A DNA stretch of 64,000 nt from Yersinia intermedia (GTDB lineage: Bacteria; Pseudomonadota; Gammaproteobacteria; Enterobacterales; Enterobacteriaceae): assembly GCF_900635455.1 (NCBI RefSeq), contig NZ_LR134116.1:4030001-4094000 (forward strand), in the 5' to 3' direction. The notes beneath the pieces were generated by a model that was not told the origin of the DNA, ran no database searches, and saw nothing but the letters and a program-made list of their open reading frames with translations. Of the stretch, positions 57,241 to 64,000 are shown piece after piece. The translations under genes were made by a program, and so were the position numbers. Position 1 is the first letter of the stretch; each line of letters opens with the position of its first letter.

Positions 57241-58181
57241 TTTATAACTTACTAATTAAATTATTTTCCTGCAACAGTGATAAGCATAAAAAATCTACTT
57301 GTATATGACTGATAAGGTCCGTTCTGTCAGATTTTATAGGGTATCTATGTTTTTTCTTACTGAGGTCTATATCGTATGAAAACTACTGCCTTCATAACTT
57401 TTTCCACGCCCGCATACGACAAAGTGTTTGTATTTTGAGCCCTGCGAACCGTACAGCAATATCAACAACATTCTGATAAAATAGGAGACATCTCTCCGCT
57501 AAGATAGCGTTTTCCCTGTCATCAGTACCTTACTAGAACAACCGAAAATTGGATTTTCTTGTGTAATTTTTTTATTCCTTATGAAAAGCTAACTTCAGAG
57601 TAAAAATGAGCAGCAAACAATACGCGCTACCCCCACAGGAACTTAGTGCTGCAAGACATGACGTTCTTAGGGGATGCATGAAGTACTGTCGGTTATTAAT
57701 AATATATATATACAACAAGAATAATATATATACCCATGAAAGAAATCATACTAATCTAATAATAAAAAAACAAACACAGAAAACAACAAGCTAATAAAAA
57801 ATGCAATAAAATTATAAACCAAAATAAAAAATAACCCTCATCACAATACTATGAAATACTAATACGCTGCTTAACCCATAAGCATCCAAATATCTCATAT
57901 GAGTAAGCCATAGCCAACTCTGATGATGGTAAAGGTAACTTCTTAGTTGCAATACTATGTATTCATCATGTTATCTGTCAGCGTGAGAAAAATATGCACC
58001 AGGATAAGTCTTGATAGCTTCTGAAATAATTAAAACACATGCAGGACATTAAGTTACAAATGTAAATAAATGGCTTTTCAAGACACTCTCCCTAAGTGTA
58101 AGTGATTTATGTACATCTCTTACGGATGTTTTTATGAGACGCCGACTTTTTTGTAAATATAACAAATCAAGAGTAAGAACC
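57241..58181. other. AT-rich intergenic region between the divergent island arms
   Basis: About 940 bp containing AT-dinucleotide runs (AATATATATATACAAC repeated with variation near 57700). A plus-strand frame at 57606-57794 begins MSSKQYALPPQELSAARHD but dissolves into low-complexity Lys/Asn/Thr sequence and is not called. This is where a promoter region or origin for the island would be expected, but I see no certain site. Confidence 0.45.
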
Positions 58182-58916
58182 ATGACGGATAAACAACCCA
58201 ATAAAACATACCCGATCAATCTGGCAACGCATAATTATCTTTATCTAGCACGATTCGGTAGTACCGTGCGCAATGCTCTAATAACGCACCCACGGTTACT
58301 GGTTATTCGCGTTGACTTGCGTTTTCCCGATAACTATGACGTTGAAGGTAATAAAGCGATGAAAGCCTTTATGGCGGCAATCACATCAAGACTTGAAGCG
58401 CGATACAAACGAAAAAAGAAGGAAAATCCCGGCAAACAGGTGCATTACTCTGAGCTGCACTACATCTGGGTGAGGGAGAATAATCAGTGTGGCAAAAAGA
58501 TTCATTATCACACACTGCTTATGTTCAATATGGACGTTTTCAACTCGCTGGGCAACTACTGGCAAGAGGGGAATCTGGCTGACCTGATTATCAATGCGTG
58601 GCTGAGTGCGCTGAAGTTGGAAGGTAAGGAATATCGTGGTCTGGTCTATTTTTGTAAGTCTCCCTGCTATCGCCTTAACCGGGCCAATCTGAAAGCCACA
58701 GACGACTACAAAAAACTCATGGAACGCACCGAATACATGGCGAAGCACAGGACCAAAATATACAGCAACAGGATCCGCTCTGCGGGAAGTTCCATATATG
58801 ACGAACAAGAACAGGAAAACAAGCTCACACGAAAGACTGCACGAAAAAACCGCAAAGACGCTAAGAGAGAGGTACTGAAGGGCATCCAACACAATAAACA
58901 AACAGGATATCATTAG
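58182..58916 (+). CDS. Inovirus Gp2/YagK-YfjJ-family protein
   Basis: A 244-aa protein of the YagK/YfjJ family found in CP4-type islands and related to inovirus Gp2/rolling-circle initiator folds. Key segments: RLLVIRVDLRFPDN, a His motif HYHTLLMFN, and RTEYMAKHRTKIY. The basic C-terminus (LTRKTARKNRKDAKRE) suits nucleic-acid binding. The ATG used has an AAGAG site; an in-frame ATG 16 codons upstream (58134) is possible. Confidence 0.82.
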   Translation: MTDKQPNKTYPINLATHNYLYLARFGSTVRNALITHPRLLVIRVDLRFPDNYDVEGNKAMKAFMAAITSRLEARYKRKKKENPGKQVHYSELHYIWVRENNQCGKKIHYHTLLMFNMDVFNSLGNYWQEGNLADLIINAWLSALKLEGKEYRGLVYFCKSPCYRLNRANLKATDDYKKLMERTEYMAKHRTKIYSNRIRSAGSSIYDEQEQENKLTRKTARKNRKDAKREVLKGIQHNKQTGYH

Positions 58917-59003
58917 TTTTTTACATGGCCTTCCATCCACTGAGGAAGGCTGTCACACACCTGAAGGCAGTTCATTCCTCCTTTACTTAAAGGAGATTTA
59001 ATC

Positions 59004-59213
59004 ATGAATACCCCCACCCCATCCCTTCTAAACGATCAACTTGTCGATATGGTATTTATCACGCAGTTTACCGGCCTTACTGATAAGTGGTTTTACAAAC
59101 TGATAAAAGATGGCTCATTCCCCAAACCCATTAAAATGGGGAGAAGCTCTCGGTGGCTAAAAAGCGAAGTAGAAAGCTGGTTAAATGAACGTATTGCCCA
59201 GTCCCGCCAATAG
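59004..59213 (+). CDS. alpA: AlpA-family regulator
   Basis: A 69-aa excisionase-like/MerR-type winged helix protein (FITQFTGLTDKWFYKLIKDGSFPKPIKMGRSSRWLKSEVESWL). AlpA proteins activate excision or expression of P4/CP4-type islands. AAAGGAG ribosome site. No intact integrase gene remains in the window for it to act with. Confidence 0.92.
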   Translation: MNTPTPSLLNDQLVDMVFITQFTGLTDKWFYKLIKDGSFPKPIKMGRSSRWLKSEVESWLNERIAQSRQ

Positions 59214-59541
59214 CATCTTGTTTAGCAATTAATCGACACCAACCTCCCAACGATTTCCGTCTACTGCTTGCATCAATATCAGCCCTCAAGGGTCGGATGA
59301 CGCATACCTGCAATTCGGCGGAAAGGGGTCATATCTCATTATGTGTGGGTCACTACTATGGGAGAAATACTGTAGACCCTGCCAGACAGGTATTCACAGT
59401 ATCAAATACATCCCAAACAAGCTTCTGAGCCCCAATTTTCTCACCGTATAGCTATACACCCAAAGCAATTCCATGGACCGCCATATATACCGTAGGCCGA
59501 TTTAACCAAACGTAAAACTTAGGGTAATTAAGGATATCATC
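59214..59541. other. Intergenic region after alpA
   Basis: About 330 bp; a few short inverted repeats (for example CCTG/CAGG near 59381) but no promoter, terminator or gene that I can support. Confidence 0.4.
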
Positions 59542-59997
59542 ATGTATCAACGCATCAGAACCGCCCTGACAACAGAGGGCTCACGAGTGAATAGTGCAAG
59601 TATTTTTCTAGGTTCAGCAGCTGAATGCTATTACTGCCCTTCCTGCCATAACCCACTGCAATTACAACATACTCATGTCGCAGGGCGTCTATTCATTCAT
59701 AACCAGGAGCATCCCGATTTTAACCCCGATATAAACTGTAAATACCGAGCAAAAATGGCATCAACATCGTCACAAACTACTGATACCTTAAGTACCCTGC
59801 GCAGGACTATCATGGCCCAACATGTGCCATTGAGTTCTCTGCCACACAGAGCTTACTTCTGTGTGCTATGCCAGCATAATTATACTGGAACAAAAACATG
59901 CCCCCAATGCCAACAACTCCTGTATACGACGGAAAGCAGTTTGAGCGATGACCATCAAGTTGCCCTGAGCGTCAAACCCGACGTTATTCTACGGTAA
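59542..59997 (+). CDS. Putative zinc-ribbon protein
   Basis: A 151-aa protein with paired Cys motifs, CYYCPSCHNPL near residue 29 and CVLCQHNY...CPQCQQ near residue 110, plus a His-containing centre (HNQEHPDF). Two zinc-binding modules are likely. Proteins of this kind occur at island ends in enterobacteria; function unknown. Confidence 0.7.
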   Translation: MYQRIRTALTTEGSRVNSASIFLGSAAECYYCPSCHNPLQLQHTHVAGRLFIHNQEHPDFNPDINCKYRAKMASTSSQTTDTLSTLRRTIMAQHVPLSSLPHRAYFCVLCQHNYTGTKTCPQCQQLLYTTESSLSDDHQVALSVKPDVILR

Positions 59998-60121
59998 CAA
60001 CAACCGCTAAAGCAGTACTTTTGCCTGTAAACGGCCGTTTGGAAAACGTTAAGATTACCGCCTCCTCCAGAATCGGATATAGTTCCCTTCCATTCTGATT
60101 GATTAATGCTGTTGCTATCGT

Positions 60122-60457
60122 ATGAACCTCAATCGCTTCTGTTATTTGCTTCTGGCCTTAGTTGCTATCGGCTGCTCATTTTTGCTTCATCCTCTTGTGA
60201 TGTGGTTCCTGTTCGCTAACGTGTTGACGCTCGTGGTTTATGGTGTAGATAAAATAGCGGCCCGCAAAGCCTGGCATAGAGTGTCTGAGTTCACCTTGCT
60301 GGTGTTTGGATTCGTGGGTGGATGGCCCGGAGCAATTCTCGGTCAGCAAATATTTCGCCATAAAACACAAAAACAGCCCTTTAAAACGTACTTCATCATC
60401 AGTGTGATAGTGAATATAGTGGTGCTAGTGGCGCTATACCGACTCGTTCCCTACTGA
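60122..60457 (+). CDS. DUF1294 membrane protein
   Basis: A 111-aa inner-membrane protein with three or four hydrophobic helices and the family motifs YGVDKIAARKAWHRVSE and FGFVGGWPGAILGQQIFRHKTQK. Function unknown. It lies at the boundary between island-type genes and the two-partner-secretion locus. Confidence 0.9.
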   Translation: MNLNRFCYLLLALVAIGCSFLLHPLVMWFLFANVLTLVVYGVDKIAARKAWHRVSEFTLLVFGFVGGWPGAILGQQIFRHKTQKQPFKTYFIISVIVNIVVLVALYRLVPY

Positions 60458-60953
60458 GCACAGACCCTGACCTGCGCACCCCATACTGACAGGTCAGATA
60501 CGCCTGATTAAGCCATGTCCCTCGACATAATCCAGATTCAATCACTGTCTCTGTGTTGTTCTGATCTCTTATCATAGCTACCGTCTTTGTACTTCACGGA
60601 GACTTCAGGTAGCCATTTCTTGATTTAGTTCAGCCCAAAACCCTGCAATTCCATACCAGCTCCTGTTTAACTGGCTGCTAGTTCCGCAGCCCCCACACAG
60701 AGAATAAACATTCAAACAAAGCCAAACCTTAAGATCAATTCTTTATTTGTTTATAATAAGTCAGGGTAATATACTTAAAAATGAATATAATCCATTGAAT
60801 TATACTTTTAAAAAAACTTCCCGTGTTTAATATTATTTCTTCCACATCAGATCGTTACACAAAGAGGCTACCGTTAGCCTTTCATTTCATCAATTGCAGT
60901 AGTTAGGCTAATAGATATAATACGCCGAAATAATAAATCCAATAAAAACTGGA
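60458..60953. other. Intergenic region upstream of tpsB
   Basis: About 500 bp. CTGACCTG (60467) and CAGGTCAG (60490) form a stem soon after the DUF1294 stop and may end that transcript. The rest is AT-rich and ends in a promoter-like sequence (separate entry). Confidence 0.5.
60894..60921 (+). promoter_or_regulatory. Candidate sigma-70 promoter of the two-partner-secretion operon
   Basis: TTGCAG and TATAAT are separated by 16 bp, 32 bp before the tpsB start. The -10 is a perfect consensus hexamer. Confidence 0.55.
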
Positions 60954-62630
60954 ATGGATGCCATGTCTAAATATTTACAGATAGCAGCCACTTTGCTGTC
61001 CCTGTCATTCTCATTTACTGCTTATGCCAATATGCTGAGCCCTGCTGATAGAAATACTATTCAGCAGCAACAGCGCGATATTTTGGAACAGAACCAGCGC
61101 CAGCGTCAGGAATTACAACGTAGCCTAACTCCCGAGCTCGTCGCACCAAAACCGCTCCCAGCACCGGCTGGCGCCTGTTTTTTGATTAATACTGTTCATC
61201 TACAAGGCGCAGAGCATTTACCTGCACGGGACAAACAAAAATTACTTCAACCTTACTTGAATAAATGTCTGGGCTTAAGTCAGATCCAGACCTTAATACA
61301 AGAAATGTCTGATTGGTATATTTCGCGTGGTTATATTACCAGTCGGGTATTTCTGATTGAGCAGGATTTATCACAAGGCACCCTACAACTGGCTGTGCTG
61401 GAAGGTAAACTACAAAAAATCGAGCTAGATGGAAAAACTTCTCGCCAGTTAAAAATGGCATTCCCAGGGCTCGAGGGGAAGATTCTTAATCTGCGTGATA
61501 TTGAACAGGGCATGGAGCAAATTAACCGTTTACGCCAAACTCCAGTGCAAATTGAAATATTGCCAGGGACCGAAGCCGGTTATTCAATCGTCAATCTCAC
61601 CGCGACACCTGAATTTCCTCTAAATCTTGGTGTCGGTTTTGATAATAGTGGGCAAAAAAGTACCGGTACTGGCCAGATTAATGGCTCGCTAACAGCCAAC
61701 AATCTGCTTGGTTTAGCTGATCAGTGGTTTGTTTCCGGTTCGCGTAGTAGCGATTTTGCCAGCAGCCATAATGCCCGCAGTGTGCAGACTGGAGTCAGTG
61801 TCCCCTATGGTTACTGGCTGGCAGATTACAATTATTCATACAGTGATTACCTCTCCACCGTGACTAACCGTGGCTTTGACTGGCTCTCCAGTGGCGACAG
61901 CCAGACGCACCGTTTCGCCATTTCGCGTGTTGTGTATCGGGACAGTGATATGAAAACTGGCCTGTCGCTCGGCCTAACCCATCGCCTTAATCGCAATTAT
62001 CTCAATGACAGTCTTTTGCAAAGCAGCAGCCGCAAATTATCCAGTGTCGTATTGGGGGTTAATCACAGCCAGAAACTCTGGGGGGGTTATAGCACCTTGA
62101 ACCCCTCTTACAGTCGCGGTGTACCCTGGCTGGGTGCCGAAGATGATAATGGCAAAAATAGCGGCGCACCCAAGGCCGAATTCAATAAGTGGACACTGTC
62201 CGGCAGTTATTACCTGCCTCTGGCGCATGACTGGAGCTGGCTCACCAGCTTCTACGGTCAATGGACACCCGATAATTTATACGGCAGTGAACGACTGACT
62301 ATTGGTGGTGAAACCTCAGTGCGCGGCTTTAAAGAACAGTATCTGTCCGGCGATAAAGGCGGTTATTGGCGCAACGAGGTTAACTGGTCACTGACCACCC
62401 TGCCGTTACTGGGGGATATCACTGCGCTGGCAGCCATTGACGGGGGTTATCTGCGCCATGACACTGCTGACAGTTATGCCTCTGGCAAGTTGTGGGGCAG
62501 CGCCATCGGGTTGGGGCATCGTAATCGCTATTTCAGTAGCCAGTTTACTGTCGGCTGGCCACTGGCATATCCCGACTGGCTGGAGCCAGACCGTGTTTCT
62601 GTTTATTACCGTATCAATTTCATTATCTAA
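60954..62630 (+). CDS. Two-partner-secretion outer-membrane transporter (TpsB; ShlB/FhaC/CdiB family)
   Basis: Omp85-superfamily pore that exports the large exoprotein encoded next to it. It is 558 aa: signal peptide ending TAYA (about residue 24), a Gln-rich plug-helix/linker (residues 30-58), two POTRA domains (about 75-215, e.g. GACFLINTVHLQGAEHLPA and NLRDIEQGMEQINRL) and a 16-strand barrel with the L6 motif SVRGFKEQYLSGDKGG. It ends in a C-terminal aromatic strand (YRINFII). A second Met three codons in could be the start. A decayed relative lies at 34450. Confidence 0.95.
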   Translation: MDAMSKYLQIAATLLSLSFSFTAYANMLSPADRNTIQQQQRDILEQNQRQRQELQRSLTPELVAPKPLPAPAGACFLINTVHLQGAEHLPARDKQKLLQPYLNKCLGLSQIQTLIQEMSDWYISRGYITSRVFLIEQDLSQGTLQLAVLEGKLQKIELDGKTSRQLKMAFPGLEGKILNLRDIEQGMEQINRLRQTPVQIEILPGTEAGYSIVNLTATPEFPLNLGVGFDNSGQKSTGTGQINGSLTANNLLGLADQWFVSGSRSSDFASSHNARSVQTGVSVPYGYWLADYNYSYSDYLSTVTNRGFDWLSSGDSQTHRFAISRVVYRDSDMKTGLSLGLTHRLNRNYLNDSLLQSSSRKLSSVVLGVNHSQKLWGGYSTLNPSYSRGVPWLGAEDDNGKNSGAPKAEFNKWTLSGSYYLPLAHDWSWLTSFYGQWTPDNLYGSERLTIGGETSVRGFKEQYLSGDKGGYWRNEVNWSLTTLPLLGDITALAAIDGGYLRHDTADSYASGKLWGSAIGLGHRNRYFSSQFTVGWPLAYPDWLEPDRVSVYYRINFII

Positions 62631-62657
62631 CTGTTTGTATATATAGGGTTATCAGGG

Positions 62658-64000
62658 ATGAAGAAAAATAACGAGCCAACCATCAAAACTCATCATCAAT
62701 TGCTGAGTTATACCCTGTGCGCCCTGCTGGTATTGCAACCGGTTATGCCCGCACTGGCTGCTGAGGTGAGTATTGCCGGGGGTAATACACAGCTAGATAA
62801 AGCCGGTAATGGTGTGCCGGTGGTGAATATTGCGACACCGAATCAGTCCGGAATTTCCCACAACCAATATAACGACTTCAATGTGGGTAAAGAGGGGTTG
62901 ATCCTCAATAACGCTACCGGCCAGTTGACGCAATCTCAACTGGGTGGATTGATTCAAAACAACCCTAATTTGCAAGCCGGTCACGAAGCCAAAGCCATTA
63001 TTAATGAAGTGGTGGGCGCTAACCGTTCACAGTTGCAAGGCTATCTGGAAGTGGCCGGTAAGCAAGCCAGTGTCATGGTGGCAAACCCTTATGGTATCAC
63101 CTGCGATGGCTGCGGATTTATTAATACCCCGAATGTGACACTGACTACCGGCAAGCCAATAATGGATGCCAACGGTAAATTGCAGGCGTTGGAAGTCACT
63201 CAGGGAGCTATCTCGATTCAGGGCAAAGGCCTCGATGCCAGCAAAAGCGGTGCATTGTCAATTATCAGCCGTGCCACTGAGATTAACGCCCAACTTTATG
63301 CGCAAGACCTCACTCTGATTGCCGGTAGCAACCGGGTGGATGCTGCCGGTAATGTCAGCGCGTTGCAAGGCAAAGGTGATGTGCCCAAAGTGGCGGTTGA
63401 TACCGGTGCGTTAGGTGGGATGTATGCGAATCGCATCCGTCTGGTGTCCAGTGAAAAAGGGGTGGGTGTTAACCTCGGTAACCTCAATGCTCGTCAGGGG
63501 AATATCCAACTGGATAGTAGCGGCAAGCTGACCCTCAATAATTCGCTGGCACAGGGCAGCCTGAATGTCAGCGCGACCGAAATGACGCTGGGTGGCAGCC
63601 ACAAAGCCGGGCAAGATATGGTGTTGAACAGCCAAGGCAAGCTGGCAGTGAACAACGCTTCGCTAAATTCGGATCAGCAAGTAGTACTCACCGGCGGCGA
63701 TTTGGCACTGGAGCAATCCACACTCAGTGCGGTCAAAGCCATGACTCTGGACTCGGCGGGCAAGTTGCGTGCAGCCAACAGTACGTTACTGGCGGGTCGC
63801 GATGATCAAGGCAAATTGGTCAGCGGACAAACGCTGACGCTAATAGGTACCGAACAACAATGGTTGAATAGCCAACTCGGGGCTGGAACCGTGCTGGCGG
63901 CCGCGCAGAACAACCTAATTCTGGATGGCAGTTCAACACTAACGGGTTTAGATGGTGTGACCTTACAAGGTGGTACCCTGAATTTGGCGGGTAAAACCAG
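62658..64000 (+). CDS. Two-partner-secretion exoprotein (TpsA, haemagglutinin/CdiA-type), 5' part
   Basis: Start of a large surface or secreted beta-helix protein; about 447 codons are in the window and the frame stays open at its end. After a signal sequence (LLVLQPVMPALAA) comes the conserved TPS domain recognised by TpsB (NEVVGANRSQLQGYLEVAGK, ANPYGITCDGCGFINTPNVTL), then haemagglutinin-type beta-helix repeats rich in Gly, Ser, Leu and Asn. Whether it is an adhesin, a haemolysin or a contact-dependent-inhibition toxin depends on its C-terminus and any following small immunity gene, neither visible here. Confidence 0.93.
   Translation, partial: MKKNNEPTIKTHHQLLSYTLCALLVLQPVMPALAAEVSIAGGNTQLDKAGNGVPVVNIATPNQSGISHNQYNDFNVGKEGLILNNATGQLTQSQLGGLIQNNPNLQAGHEAKAIINEVVGANRSQLQGYLEVAGKQASVMVANPYGITCDGCGFINTPNVTLTTGKPIMDANGKLQALEVTQGAISIQGKGLDASKSGALSIISRATEINAQLYAQDLTLIAGSNRVDAAGNVSALQGKGDVPKVAVDTGALGGMYANRIRLVSSEKGVGVNLGNLNARQGNIQLDSSGKLTLNNSLAQGSLNVSATEMTLGGSHKAGQDMVLNSQGKLAVNNASLNSDQQVVLTGGDLALEQSTLSAVKAMTLDSAGKLRAANSTLLAGRDDQGKLVSGQTLTLIGTEQQWLNSQLGAGTVLAAAQNNLILDGSSTLTGLDGVTLQGGTLNLAGKT

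Noticed and set aside
57606..57794. 62-codon frame beginning MSSKQYALPP
   Set aside because: The second half is low-complexity Lys/Asn/Thr from AT-rich DNA; possibly a fragment of a gene but not supportable.

Overview
The window looks like a chromosomal segment of a Yersinia species or a very close relative in the Enterobacterales. The reasons are four sites of ERIC repeats, two of exactly 127 bp; a complete lsr autoinducer-2 locus; an LPS-core waaQ-waaL pair; a tctDE/tctCBA citrate-type uptake locus; and a type I-F CRISPR repeat of the kind found in yersiniae. No intact tRNA or rRNA gene is visible.

Layout. Core-like part, 1-33.5 kb: an RND efflux pump pair (minus strand), tandem ERIC-like repeats, an arginine deiminase/antiporter pair, an O-antigen ligase/heptosyltransferase pair, and the lsrR-lsrK / lsrACDBFG locus invaded by several ERICs. 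Then come tctE-tctD divergent from tctCBA, a TudS/YbgA protein, a DUF2501 protein, a cluster of small regulators with shared operators, a NAD(P)H-quinone-oxidoreductase-like gene divergent from a TetR gene, and a GNAT / PAS-LuxR / NCS1-permease operon. At 34.4-36.9 kb there is a decayed two-partner-secretion transporter remnant beside an LtaS-like sulfatase-fold membrane enzyme.

Accessory part, 37.5-60 kb. The first block (37.48-47.78 kb) is bounded by two homologous direct repeats. The right copy contains a near copy of the 3' end of a leuX-type tRNA-Leu, and an integrase C-terminus remnant lies next to it. This block carries a DUF2235 lipoprotein, a decayed DUF4942 gene, a wrecked type I-F CRISPR-Cas locus (3 repeats, frameshifted cas3 fused by deletion to the tail of cas6f), an IS30-like scrap, and an apparently intact class II microcin operon: immunity candidate, microcin precursor, CvaA/MchE-like adaptor, and CvaB/MchF-like peptidase-ABC exporter under a Fur-box promoter. 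The microcin operon is the most interesting system in the window. The second block (48-60 kb) is a CP4-like island module: TPR protein, DUF2625, DUF4942, CbeA/CbtA toxin-antitoxin in the reverse of the usual order, RadC-like, ArdB/KlcA antirestriction, DUF932, two orphan envelope proteins, a YfjP-like GTPase, an RHH protein with paired operators, a YagK/YfjJ-like protein, AlpA and a zinc-ribbon protein.

Right end, 60-64 kb: a DUF1294 membrane protein, then a complete TpsB outer-membrane transporter and the start of its large TpsA haemagglutinin/CdiA-type exoprotein, which runs off the window.
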